64,000 bases of DNA from JABWAN01 sp041918175 (GCA_041918175.1 JAYRWE010000024.1:1-64000); one strand, 5' to 3'; positions 51,829-60,833 are shown, numbered from the stretch's first letter. Numbers and translations are program-made. The notes: generated by a model not told the origin, from the sequence alone.

Positions 51829-53739
51829 TCATTCATACTGTCCGCCCAAATCCACCCACGTGATGAACTTCCTCTTCTCCGCCGCAGTGAGCGCGCGCGT
51901 GCTGTCGGGATGCGCGCCCGCGCCTTGCCGTGTGCCCACGCCGAGCAACACGTCGATCAACCGGCTCCGGCGCGCGAACGGCGGGTTGTCCACTTCCACC
52001 AAACGCATGTTGTTGCGCGAAGTGCTCATGAGATTGCGATACGCCGCGGTATATTCGCCCGCCTGCGCGAGCGACAAATCCAACGCCGCCGCGGGCGAAA
52101 CACCGGAGTGGCAGCTCACGCATTTCTGCTGAATGATCGGCGCGATGGCGTTGCTGAACGCGATCACCTTGCGTTGCGCCTGCGCGAGATTCAAGTCCGT
52201 GGGATCTAACGATGCCGCAATGGGATTGGGATTTGACTTCACGCCGCGCGGGCCGTGGCAGCCGGTGCAGTTGTTGAAATTTTCGCCGGGCCGCGCATAG
52301 AGCCAACTGCGCTTGATCACCACCGCGCGTCCAAGCGAGTCGAGCGTGTTGAATGAAATCGGAATGTTGATCGGCACACGAATCGCGAACGAGCCGTCCG
52401 CATAAACCGGCGCCACGCCGAGCACACGTTTGCGCTCGAAGCTTGTGAACTCGCTGCGATCATTCTGCGTTGCGCCGATGCCTTCAATCACCATCACCGA
52501 ATCGATCTCGCCGGGCAGCGGAATCGCTTGGCCATCGAGCGAGCGGCCATCGCTGCGCTTCTGTCTGAAATAAACATTTTGATTCACGAACACACCCGTC
52601 GTCGCGGTCTTGTCAATCGTCTCCGGAATCACCGGCGGCTTCTCGCGCGGCGCAACCACCACCGCATCCAACTCGTGCTCATTCGGATTGCTATAGAGCA
52701 ACGCCAAACCCGAGCCGTTACGATTGAGCGTGTACAAACCATAATCGCCGTCCATGCCGTTCGGCGAATAGCTCGCGAGCAAACGACCGTCGGGCAATGG
52801 AAAGGGATACTTGAACGAGCCGACTCCGGGTTGATTGCCGCCGCCCATCGGCACATTCGGCGTGATGTTGGTGAAGTCCGTGCTCTGTGCGGGATCGCCG
52901 GTGGTTTGATCGGAATTTAAAACCACAAGCGGGCCGCGATCCACGAGCACTTGATCCGACATCACCGCGACCACTTTGCCGTCGGGCAATTCGCGCGGAT
53001 GAAAAAAGTTGCGCGTCATGCCATTGTTATGCGTGCCAAAGAAGAGGAACGTGGATTGACCGTCCGGCTTGGTGAAGAATAGCGGAAAACGATTCTGCGT
53101 GCCGTGATGCTCCCAACGCGTCCACACCACGCGGCCATCGCGCATAACCACGGGGTCGAAGTCGTCGCTGTTGTTGAATGAGATGCCCTGCACGTTGCCG
53201 CCGTTCGCGTCCATCGTGTGCAGGTTCTCCACTTCGCGGCGTTCGTACTCGTCGCGAATGTTGCGTTGATTGCACGTGTACACAATCTTGCCGTTGGGCA
53301 GATAAGCCGGATCGGCTTCGTCATAAGGCGTGTTGGTGATGCGCCGCATGTTCGTGCCATCGACGTTCATTTCGTAAATATCGAAATTGTTCGCACCGCT
53401 TTGCCGCATGCTAAAAATCACTTTGCGGCCGTCGTAAGAAACTTCCGGATCGACTGCCGAACCGTTTGCGCCCGTGTACTGTTCGGTGAGATTGGTGATT
53501 TTGCCGTTCGGCGAAATCGGTTTGAGCAATACCAGATCGGCGTCGTCATTGCCGATGAAATTGTTGTCAAGCGTGCCGCTCTCTTTGGTGCGCACGAAGA
53601 TGACGCCGACTTGATCGGCATCAAGCGCTAAATCATCCGGCGCGCTTTGGCAGGCGAAGATGGTTGCACTCGCGAGCACAAACGCCGCGGCTTTCGCCTG
53701 TTTGAAAAGCTCCGCTTTTCGCACGGTTAAAGTATACAT
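51829..53739 (-). CDS. Diheme beta-propeller lipoprotein, HzsA-related
   Basis: 636 aa. Lipobox-like TIFACQSAP, a TolB/PD40-type propeller (about 45-370, DIYEMNVDGTNMRRITNTP), then a domain like the hydrazine synthase alpha-related family, with two c-type heme sites CTGCH (491-495) and CVSCH (540-544). Outer-membrane or periplasmic electron carrier with an unknown substrate. The cluster TlpA could help heme attachment. Not hydrazine synthase itself: the other subunits are absent. Confidence 0.8.
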   Translation of the reverse strand: MYTLTVRKAELFKQAKAAAFVLASATIFACQSAPDDLALDADQVGVIFVRTKESGTLDNNFIGNDDADLVLLKPISPNGKITNLTEQYTGANGSAVDPEVSYDGRKVIFSMRQSGANNFDIYEMNVDGTNMRRITNTPYDEADPAYLPNGKIVYTCNQRNIRDEYERREVENLHTMDANGGNVQGISFNNSDDFDPVVMRDGRVVWTRWEHHGTQNRFPLFFTKPDGQSTFLFFGTHNNGMTRNFFHPRELPDGKVVAVMSDQVLVDRGPLVVLNSDQTTGDPAQSTDFTNITPNVPMGGGNQPGVGSFKYPFPLPDGRLLASYSPNGMDGDYGLYTLNRNGSGLALLYSNPNEHELDAVVVAPREKPPVIPETIDKTATTGVFVNQNVYFRQKRSDGRSLDGQAIPLPGEIDSVMVIEGIGATQNDRSEFTSFERKRVLGVAPVYADGSFAIRVPINIPISFNTLDSLGRAVVIKRSWLYARPGENFNNCTGCHGPRGVKSNPNPIAASLDPTDLNLAQAQRKVIAFSNAIAPIIQQKCVSCHSGVSPAAALDLSLAQAGEYTAAYRNLMSTSRNNMRLVEVDNPPFARRSRLIDVLLGVGTRQGAGAHPDSTRALTAAEKRKFITWVDLGGQYE

Positions 53740-53791
53740 AAAGGATCTCCTTGTCCGTCTGTCATTCCTATTTTCTTTTTCAGCCTGAATA

Positions 53792-53965
53792 GCCAGTAAT
53801 CAGTAATCAGTAATCAGTTACCAGTTACCAGTTACCAGTTACCAGTTACCAGTTACCAGTTACCAGTTATCAGTTATCAGTTATCAGTAAACAGCATACA
53901 AAGAACAAATTGCTACCCAGTGATCACTGATCACTGGTCACTGATCACTGGTCACTGATCACTGG
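53792..53965. repeat. AGTTACC tandem and GTGATCACT repeat tract (family G, copy 2)
   Basis: About 12 units of a 7-mer (CAGTAAT, then CAGTTAC, then CAGTTAT), then palindromic CACTGATCACTGG units up to the next gene. The unit drift shows stepwise expansion. No spacers. Confidence 0.85.
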
Positions 53966-53968
53966 CAG

Positions 53969-56467
53969 CTACTTCATCATTACAAGCTTCTTCGTTGCCG
54001 AAAAATTGCCCGCGCGCAGTTGATACAGATACACGCCGCTCGACAAGCGTCTGCCGCTTGCATCCAATCCGTCCCACACTTCCCGATACGTGCCCGCGTT
54101 GAGATCGCGCTGCACCAACTCGCGCACAAGTTCGCCAAGCATGTTGTAAATGCGCAGCGTCGCGACGCCGCGAAAATCTTGCGGCAGCGTGAACGTGATT
54201 GTTGTGGTGGGATTGAAGGGGTTCGGATAATTTTGCTGCAACGTGAACGCTTGCGGAATTGCGTTGCTGCTCTCTTCGAGTTTGGGCGGATGCGTGGCGT
54301 CGAAGTTTGCCTCGCGCAGCCACACTTCCGCGACGCTTGCCGGGGCCGCACCGTTTGTTTTCACAAAGCGAAGCTGCAAATTGCCATCAACAATTTCTTG
54401 CGTTGGAATTGCGAACCACTCCGTGGTTTGTGCGTTGCCAGAAATCGTTTGGGCTTGATGAAGAAGCTTTTCATCCGCAAACAAAACTTGCTCGACGGTG
54501 CCCTCCGCAGAGAAATACGTCGCGCGCGTTTCGTAACTCACCTTGGGGTTCAATCCTGTAAAGCGATACACAACTTCGCGCGCATCAGTTGCGAGCGTTT
54601 GTTGCGGTGCATCGCCGAAGCGATTCACGCGCGTGCCGCGTGCGAGATGCGTATCGTGCGAGGCCGCCGAGCCGCAGTCTTCATAATAATAGAGCGGCAG
54701 ATAAAACGCCTCACTCTCGCGCACGGCTTCGGGTTTATCATAGGTCGAGCGCAGCGTGTGGCGTAACTTGTAAAAGCCTGGCGCAATCATTTCACCAACA
54801 GCGTTACGACGATCATATTGCAAAGACACGGCGCCGGCATTCGCATAGCCTTCGTGCAGCGTGTTCATGGCAAGGTTGTTTTGCGCGGCAACCAGCTCGG
54901 TTTTCAAATAGCCGGGGTCGGTTAATTTGCCCGCGAGCGATAATGCCGCAAGATCATCACGCAAGCGCAAGTGCTCCATCTCAAAATCGATTCCCAACTC
55001 ATACCGCCGGCCGCCGGAGTTTTCCGTCCAATGTTCGAGCAGAAAAGCTTGATCATATCCCGACCATTGCGGCTGCGTTGCGTTCGCGAGTTCGAGCGTG
55101 CCGAACAATGTTTGAAATTGCAAAGGCCGGAAGCTTTCATCTTCCGCGCGCAAGGTCGTGAGCAATTCCAAGTTCGGCGAAAATTTTTGAATTTGACGAT
55201 AGGCTTCGTCGGAGAGATACACATTGCCCCAATGATCCGTCGCAAGCGCGGTGGGCACGGTTTCTTCGCCGCACGCCGCGTCACTGATGTGGCGCAAATT
55301 TTCTCCATCAAAAAAGAGCCGCTGCACTTTGCGCGAAGCCGCATCAGCGATATAAACATTGCCCTCGCTGCGACCATCGAACCGGCCGAGCGCAATGGCA
55401 AAGGGATCAATCAAACCCTCGCTTTGATGCTGCAAAATCCGTTGCGAAGTATTGAGTCGATACGCGAGCAAAGCAGCTTGTCCGCGATCAATCACCCACA
55501 ACACGTCGTCGCTGCTATCGAAGATAGTGCCGCGATCATCCCACGCCAACGCGCTCGGTTGCGTCAACTCGCCTCCGCCAATCTCCTTCACAAAGGCGAG
55601 CGTAAGATTTTCCGCGGGGCCGGTCAATTGCAAAACGAGCACGCGACTGTTGTCCGTATCCGCAACATACACGCGGCCCTGCGCATCCACCGCAATGCCT
55701 TGCGGACGTTTGAGCGGCATGCCCGTATCGCGTCCGTCGTAGGCTTTGATCCATCGTTGATAATCGCCATACACAATGCGATTCCACGCGGGATCGGTAA
55801 CGAGTTGCACATAACTCGCACTAATGAACGGCGCGGTGTTGAACTGCTGCACCTTCGCAAAGAGCGCCATGCTCTGCGGCAAGCCGAAGAGTTTGCGTTG
55901 CAAGCGTGTTTGCGTAATCTGTTTCGACAAAATGCCGAGGCCGTGCTCCGGTGCAATTTCTTTGTTGAGGAAAGAATAGTTTGCCGTGTTGGTGGAGGAG
56001 TTCAACAATGTCAATGAAGCTTCCGAAGTTTTTTGCAAACTTGCGGGCGGAGCAGCTTGCGCCAATTGCGCCAAGCCGGAGGACGAGGCCAGCAACCAAC
56101 GTTCGCCTTGTTTGACAAAACGCAATTGCGCAGCGCCGTTCGCAAACGGAATGTTGCAAAACGCCTCTTGCTTCTGCGCGTCGATTTGGGTTGTGAGCGC
56201 ATGTGAGTGCGCAGCGGTTTTGGCAAGTGAGTGGGGTGCGGCTTCAGCGCGATAGTCTTGCGCGAGAAGGTTTTGATAGAGATGAGGATCGCGTTGCTTC
56301 ACGCCCGCAACCACGCGCTGCGCCAAAAGCGCGAGCACGGCTTCATCATTTTGCGCGACGCGACGATAGCCCAAAGTCTTCGGCTCGGTTGCGCCCACGG
56401 AGGTGGTCCATTCCAGCAAAGCTGCGCATGTGAGCAACAGCAGCTTCTTGTAATGAGGTCTGCACAT
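53969..56467 (-). CDS. NHL-repeat secreted protein with T9SS sorting domain
   Basis: 832 aa. Signal about 1-25. NHL-type propeller repeats from about 255 (RPQGIAVDAQGRVYVADTDNSRVLVL, then ALATDHWGNVYLSDEA). After a beta-rich middle, the C terminus is a T9SS sorting domain (NYPNPFNPTTTITFTLP, GVYLYQLRAGNFSATKK). Surface or extracellular protein. It stands between the DUF3570 and diheme genes on the same strand, so may display or partner with them. Confidence 0.85.
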   Translation of the reverse strand: MCRPHYKKLLLLTCAALLEWTTSVGATEPKTLGYRRVAQNDEAVLALLAQRVVAGVKQRDPHLYQNLLAQDYRAEAAPHSLAKTAAHSHALTTQIDAQKQEAFCNIPFANGAAQLRFVKQGERWLLASSSGLAQLAQAAPPASLQKTSEASLTLLNSSTNTANYSFLNKEIAPEHGLGILSKQITQTRLQRKLFGLPQSMALFAKVQQFNTAPFISASYVQLVTDPAWNRIVYGDYQRWIKAYDGRDTGMPLKRPQGIAVDAQGRVYVADTDNSRVLVLQLTGPAENLTLAFVKEIGGGELTQPSALAWDDRGTIFDSSDDVLWVIDRGQAALLAYRLNTSQRILQHQSEGLIDPFAIALGRFDGRSEGNVYIADAASRKVQRLFFDGENLRHISDAACGEETVPTALATDHWGNVYLSDEAYRQIQKFSPNLELLTTLRAEDESFRPLQFQTLFGTLELANATQPQWSGYDQAFLLEHWTENSGGRRYELGIDFEMEHLRLRDDLAALSLAGKLTDPGYLKTELVAAQNNLAMNTLHEGYANAGAVSLQYDRRNAVGEMIAPGFYKLRHTLRSTYDKPEAVRESEAFYLPLYYYEDCGSAASHDTHLARGTRVNRFGDAPQQTLATDAREVVYRFTGLNPKVSYETRATYFSAEGTVEQVLFADEKLLHQAQTISGNAQTTEWFAIPTQEIVDGNLQLRFVKTNGAAPASVAEVWLREANFDATHPPKLEESSNAIPQAFTLQQNYPNPFNPTTTITFTLPQDFRGVATLRIYNMLGELVRELVQRDLNAGTYREVWDGLDASGRRLSSGVYLYQLRAGNFSATKKLVMMK

Positions 56468-56506
56468 GGTTTCCTCCTGAAAGGTTTGTGCGGGAAAATT
56501 TTTGCG

Positions 56507-56571
56507 CTCGTAGTAACGCCTTCAGGCGTTCGGCACTCATAAACTAAAATGCCTGAAGGCATCACTACGAA
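56507..56571. repeat. GTAGTAACGCCTTCAGGCG palindrome (family D, copy 2)
   Basis: About 65 bp, TCGTAGTAACGCCTTC to GCATCACTACGA. Ends 6 bp before the DUF3570 stop codon. Confidence 0.8.
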
Positions 56572-56577
56572 CTTCAT

Positions 56578-57696
56578 TCAATAGCGCACCGTCACGCCAA
56601 TCTGATAAATGTTCGCCGTAAATGCGTTCGAAGTAAAGAAGCGTTCGTACTTCACGTCCAGTGTCGAGTTCGCCAAAAACGGCACGGTGTCGCCGAGCGG
56701 TTCGAGGCCGTATGAAATCATGAAGCCGAACAGATGCGAATAAAACGCTTCGAGCTTGTAATCATCCGTATAGAACGCCGAGCTGGTGAGCAGCGGATAG
56801 TTGACGCGATAGAAATCCGCGGCGGTTTGCGTATAGAAACGATAGCGATAACGCATCAACAAACGCGGCGAAATTTGTTGATGCAGCTTCACGCCGAGCG
56901 TGTTGGAGAGGATGCCCCAATCATCGCCATAAAGCCGATAATCCAACCATAACGAAGCGCGCGCCGGTTTAAAATAAGTGTTGAGCTTGGCAAAGCCCGC
57001 GAGCCGAAAACGTTCGCGCGGATGATTCTCCAGCGTGGGCGTGCCGAGCACGAACACCGTGCGATACGGATTGTTTTGATAGCCGGTCACATACGAAACG
57101 TCCATGCCAAAACGCATGAGCGTTACGGGTGAGAGTGTTTGCGTGATCGTGGCATTGGCGAGCACGTTGCGGCGTTGATACGCGCGATTGCGTCCAATCG
57201 GCGTGATCGTGTCATGCCCATAGCCCACGCCCAATGCGAGGTTCGTGTTCTTGCGATTGAAGTCTTGATTATAACCCGCGCTGAACAAGCGTCCGGTGTA
57301 ATCGTTTTCGAGCGAGTAATACGCGGTGAGATTCCAACGCTGCGTGCTCAGGTTGGCGAGGAGTTCGTTGCGCGTCTTGCTATAGTAGCCGTTGCTGCTG
57401 CTGTCAGAGGCAGGCTTTGAAGCGCCGGTGGTGCCGTCGAGCGCAACCGGCTTGGCGGAGATGCCGCGATACGGCGGAATGCGCACGCGATCCATCGTGT
57501 ATTGCAGCGAGAGCGCCGCGTTCTGCGCCAGCTCTTTCATGTACAATAACGAGGGCGAGCGCACGAGCAAGCCGCCGCTGTCGGTGAAGAAATTGGTTTT
57601 GAGCGAAACCGAATCATCGGTAAAGCTGGTCGAGGCGATTCCTAAAATCGTGCAAAGCACGGCGACCATGAGCAAAAGGCGAAAGAATCTATGCAT
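56578..57696 (-). CDS. DUF3570-like outer-membrane barrel with possible FMN-attachment motif
   Basis: 372 aa. Signal about 1-25, then alternating beta strands ending in a C-terminal aromatic (IGVTVRY). The match to DUF3570 rests on the pattern: DSPALL-like SPSLLYMKELA, NELLANLSTQRW, QNNPYRTVFVLG, NHPRERFRLAG, YGDDWGI and RYRYRFYTQTAADFYR. Residues 87-93 read D-G-T-T-G-A-S, fitting the D-x-x-(S/T)-G-A-(T/S) signature that ApbE modifies with FMN. First gene of the redox cluster. Flavinylation is inference; the barrel call is firm. Confidence 0.78.
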   Translation of the reverse strand: MHRFFRLLLMVAVLCTILGIASTSFTDDSVSLKTNFFTDSGGLLVRSPSLLYMKELAQNAALSLQYTMDRVRIPPYRGISAKPVALDGTTGASKPASDSSSNGYYSKTRNELLANLSTQRWNLTAYYSLENDYTGRLFSAGYNQDFNRKNTNLALGVGYGHDTITPIGRNRAYQRRNVLANATITQTLSPVTLMRFGMDVSYVTGYQNNPYRTVFVLGTPTLENHPRERFRLAGFAKLNTYFKPARASLWLDYRLYGDDWGILSNTLGVKLHQQISPRLLMRYRYRFYTQTAADFYRVNYPLLTSSAFYTDDYKLEAFYSHLFGFMISYGLEPLGDTVPFLANSTLDVKYERFFTSNAFTANIYQIGVTVRY

Positions 57697-57732
57697 CCTG
57701 CATGCCTTGTTTGAGATTGAGGTGAGAAGCGT

Positions 57733-57796
57733 TGGTAGTAGCGCCTTCAGGCGCAGACCTGATTGAACACTTTGCTCCTGAAGGAGCGACTACGAG
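57733..57796. repeat. GTAGTAGCGCCTTCAGGCGC palindrome (family D, copy 3)
   Basis: Upstream of the DUF3570 gene, TGGTAGTAGCGCC to GGAGCGACTACGA. Promoter elements of the cluster, if here, would be within or next to it. Confidence 0.75.
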
Positions 57797-57908
57797 CGCT
57801 TATCGAAATTTATTTACGCAAAAGAAAACGGCGCGATAGCCGGAAGCCGGACACGAACAACACCACGTCCATTCGGCGTTGCGAGGGATAACGAAAACGA
57901 AACGGAAT

Positions 57909-57954
57909 TTACAACTTCGTGCTTGAGGTTGTAATTGCCCACAGCCTTGTGGGC
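57909..57954. other. Two hairpins in the 57.7-58.1 kb gap
   Basis: TTACAACTTC with its imperfect complement (57909-57934), then GCCCACA (57937-57943) and TGTGGGC (57948-57954) around a 4-nt loop. The 400-bp gap 57697-58100 contains D3, these hairpins and no gene I can support. Confidence 0.5.
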
Positions 57955-58100
57955 GGATCAAGAAGGTGGGCCGCGAATTTATGTTGAAGTTTAGCTGCAA
58001 CTCGAACGCGGCGCGATGAGGTTGCGCATAATAAGATGACAAGCATTGTGCCAAGCGGCAAGCCTTTAGTTCGTGGCACTCAATACAAACAGAAATAGCC

Positions 58101-58322
58101 ATAGCAAACCTGGCGGAGTATCTCAAGCTTGTTCCTGCCGTCAAACAAGCGCCGGAAGGTTACGTCTGGCTGTCTTACGATCACGAGGCCGATACATTGT
58201 ATATCAACTTCAAAAAGCCGAGTTTCGCAACAGATAGCGAGATCACAGACGACGACGTTATTATCCGCTATGAAAACGATAACATCATTGGTCTATCCGT
58301 GTTGCATGCGAGCACCCGATGA
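58101..58322 (+). pseudogene. DUF2283-like antitoxin relic without a start codon
   Basis: The frame reads ANLAEYLKLVPAV, APEGYVWLSYDHEADTLYINF, ITDDDVIIRYENDNIIGLSVLHAST to TGA 58322. The YDxEADTLYI and DDVIIRY patterns are DUF2283. A Met is expected before ANLAEY, but the codon is ATA (58101-58103), and no ATG, GTG or TTG occurs in frame back to an upstream TAA. So the start has been lost or changed by an inserted repeat upstream. Its usual DUF4258 toxin partner is not seen. Confidence 0.6.
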
Positions 58323-58415
58323 CGGGTGCTGAAAAGCCGCTACGTTCTCAACCTGCCCCGCCATATTCCCACCAAGCGCCACTTGAGATTTCGCATAAAA
58401 CTGCTTGATTGCCCG

Positions 58416-58994
58416 TCACAAATAATATCCCAACACCAACGCCATTTCAAGATTCTTGTTCGTCCACGCGTTGTTGGCGCGGCCGCTAGTGAAGAGGTAA
58501 TTGTTGAACTCATAACGCAGCGCGAACTTGCGTTGCGTCATCACTTTTGTGCCGAGGCCGAAGCCGAACGTAAAACTGTTTTGGCTGTACAAACGCGTGA
58601 GGCCCACATGAAAGATGAGATACGGCTCTATTTTGCCGGAAGAAAAAGACTGCGTCGCGCGCGCGCCGTGATACACCACGCGATCCGAGCCGGTTTGCAA
58701 AGTGATGTTGCTGACGCGACGCACGAAATCTTGCTTGGCACGCGCGAAGCCCAACACTGCGCCGACGCCGAAGCGGCGGTCGATGTTGTAGTAGTAGCGA
58801 ATGCCGTATGCGAGCGAGGTTTCGTAACGGTCGGGAGCATAAAAACCGAGCGTGGGCGCCAGCTCGTGCTTCGCGGACTTACGCGTTTGGACCTGTGTGC
58901 GTGCGCGGGATTGCGCCTGGCCATGCGCAGACTCGAGCGCGCTAACGATCAAAAAGAACATGACAAGAAAGTGAAGCCCAAAGCGGTTGTTCAT
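58416..58994 (-). CDS. Outer-membrane beta-barrel protein, small
   Basis: 192 aa from ATG 58994, with GGAGAATAT upstream. Signal about 1-25, then barrel-like strands (TLGFYAPDRYETSLAYGIRYYYNID, FTFGFGLGTKVMTQRKFALRYEFN) and terminal LVLGYYL. OmpA/OmpW-like 8-strand size. Function unknown. Downstream of two further envelope genes on the same strand. Confidence 0.7.
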   Translation of the reverse strand: MNNRFGLHFLVMFFLIVSALESAHGQAQSRARTQVQTRKSAKHELAPTLGFYAPDRYETSLAYGIRYYYNIDRRFGVGAVLGFARAKQDFVRRVSNITLQTGSDRVVYHGARATQSFSSGKIEPYLIFHVGLTRLYSQNSFTFGFGLGTKVMTQRKFALRYEFNNYLFTSGRANNAWTNKNLEMALVLGYYL

Positions 58995-59065
58995 ATATTC
59001 TCCGAAACTGTATCGAGGGGTTTGTAGCCAGAGTTGTTTGGCGCTCGGCTTATTGCAGCTTACGC

Positions 59066-59809
59066 TCACAGTTTCCCCCAACGCACACCAATTGACAGAC
59101 CAATGGTAAACTCGAGAAAGTTGAGCGTGCCTTGCTTGCGAATCGCCGTGAATTGGCGCAAATCCGCGCGCAGCCAATTGCTGTGATTCAAACGCCGCTG
59201 CACGCCGATGCCGTAATTGAGCGCCATGTTCGAAATAGTTTTGCCGCCCGCGGATTGAATCGGCACGGTGTTGATGACGCCCGTTCCTGCGGTAGCGTAA
59301 CCTTCAAAGCGGCGTGCGACCGGTCGCACATAGCGCGTGTTCACGTGCATGAGATAGATCGATGCGATTTGTCCGGCGACATACTCAAGCGAACCTTCAA
59401 GTTCCCAACGCGGCAAGTTGCGATAATAAAAACGGCCGATATACGCAAAGTCGCCGCCGAGCGTGCCGAGGCCGAGCACCACTCCGCCGTCATAGGGCGC
59501 GGCACTCTCTGAATTGAATGCGTTTTCCTCTCCGTTTTTTTTGTTGAGAAAAGAAAAATGCGCGGCGCGCTTGCTTCCTATGCGCATCCAGCCAAACTGT
59601 TTGCGCGTTTTAAGCTGCGCCCAGCCTTTGCTTGTTTGCATGACGCGCACCGTGTCGCCCGCATTAAGCACCGCAATCATTTTACTTTGCAGGGTCGGTT
59701 TTTCGAAAAGCGGCGAGGTTTTATCTTTCAAGACGGCGATTTGAGCAAAGCCGAAGCTGCTCCATAAAATCGCACAGAGAAGGGAGATTTGGGGTATGCG
59801 TTCCAACAC
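59066..59809 (-). CDS. Exported SH3-like plus beta-barrel protein
   Basis: 247 aa. Signal about 1-22, a bacterial SH3 domain about 23-80 (PLFEKPTLQSKMIAVLNAGDTVRVM, GWAQLKTRKQFGWM), then a barrel domain (VVLGLGTLGGDFAYIGRFYYRNLPRWELEGSLEY) with a C-terminal strand (FTIGLSIGVRWGKL). Perhaps a barrel with a peptidoglycan-contacting SH3. Middle gene of the three-gene envelope group. Confidence 0.7.
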   Translation of the reverse strand: MLERIPQISLLCAILWSSFGFAQIAVLKDKTSPLFEKPTLQSKMIAVLNAGDTVRVMQTSKGWAQLKTRKQFGWMRIGSKRAAHFSFLNKKNGEENAFNSESAAPYDGGVVLGLGTLGGDFAYIGRFYYRNLPRWELEGSLEYVAGQIASIYLMHVNTRYVRPVARRFEGYATAGTGVINTVPIQSAGGKTISNMALNYGIGVQRRLNHSNWLRADLRQFTAIRKQGTLNFLEFTIGLSIGVRWGKL

Positions 59810-59845
59810 AACGATTCGCTCAGTCCTTGCGCTTGCGAGAATCCA

Positions 59846-60469
59846 TCAGAAAAAATAACTCATGCCCGCGGCGAGTTGCCAATATGATTTCCACACTCGT
59901 TTACTTGTGGCGTGTTCGAGCCGGCGCTCTTCCCACCTCATGAAATGATTTTTACCGTAAAATAATACCGCCCAACGCGGACAAACGCGCACGCACCCTC
60001 CCGCGCCAAGAGCCGGGACGAATTTATTCTCATGCTGCGCGCGTAAAGTGATAGTCTCCAAAGTGCCGCCGGGAATTGTTAATGTGCGCGTTCGCCAATA
60101 AAGCAAACCTGCTTCGGTTTCTGCAAACACAGCGCAGCGCTGTTTTGCCTCTAGCCACCAAAATTTTTGCAAGGCCAGTGCGACACGAATCCAATCACTT
60201 TTTAATTCCTTGCGATCGCCAAACAAATTGAGCGGTTGTCGCGCCTGATGATAGGCGCTCTCCCATGCGACACTCCAACCGTGTTTGAGCCTTCGGCCAA
60301 GCGTTAACGCAATTCCAGGGCTTGCGTCCAAATTCATTGAAGGAGCATGATAAACCGCAAAAGCTTTGGGTTGAATAAACCACTGTGGCTTTGCAGGCGT
60401 GTTTTGCGCAAGCGCATTCCATGCCGAAATCACGGCGAGAAATATTGAGGCGCGAGCAAACCCTTGCAT
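59846..60469 (-). CDS. Exported barrel-like protein of unknown function
   Basis: 207 aa. Signal about 1-22 (SIFLAVISAWNALAQ). Alternating strands (VAWESAYHQARQ, CAVFAETEAGLLYWRTRTL) and terminal aromatic (AAGMSYFF) suggest an outer-membrane barrel. First gene of the three-gene envelope group. The 259 bp upstream (60470-60728) show no gene. Confidence 0.6.
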   Translation of the reverse strand: MQGFARASIFLAVISAWNALAQNTPAKPQWFIQPKAFAVYHAPSMNLDASPGIALTLGRRLKHGWSVAWESAYHQARQPLNLFGDRKELKSDWIRVALALQKFWWLEAKQRCAVFAETEAGLLYWRTRTLTIPGGTLETITLRAQHENKFVPALGAGGCVRVCPRWAVLFYGKNHFMRWEERRLEHATSKRVWKSYWQLAAGMSYFF

Positions 60470-60728
60470 GAATTTTCACTTTCGTTAATACGAACGTTTG
60501 CATGACGAATAGCCAGGTTTTAAACAGAATAATACCGCACAACAACTGTGCTGCAGCATGAACGAGCGCGAGAAAACAATCTCATGACGCTCTAGTCATT
60601 TTATGCAGATCACAAAAAAACTGCGCGCGAAGTTTGTTTGGAAAAATTAGGTAAGGGGGAAACCAGGGGGGTGCGAAGGTTTGATAGAACGAATTGAGAT
60701 TCAGCCGAAAAGCGCGGCGAGCAAAGAA

Positions 60729-60830
60729 CTAGGTTTGCAATTGAAATCGCGCCTGCTCATCCGCGTGATACGAGCTGCGCACGAGCGGGCCGGATTCGAC
60801 GTGGCGAAAGCCGAGCGCAACTCCGGGCCG
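60729..60830 (-). pseudogene. Relic of a second lipA 3' end
   Basis: The minus frame ending at TAG 60729 reads VALGFRHVESGPLVRSS, YHADEQARFQLQT, which matches the last residues of the intact LipA (VLGFRHVESGPLVRSS, YHADEQARFQLQH). Bases differ at many third codon positions (CAA for CAG, CGA for CGG, TTG for CTT), so it is a diverged homologue, not a fresh duplication. Upstream of it the match is lost near 60830, next to the ParE stop. Confidence 0.8.
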
Positions 60831-60833
60831 AAA

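Noticed and set aside
51829..53739. True hydrazine synthase alpha subunit
   Set aside because: Other subunits and anammox genes are missing; only the domain family is shared.
53792..53965. Possible CRISPR array
   Set aside because: Units are 7-13 bp and contiguous with no unique spacers, and no cas gene is near.
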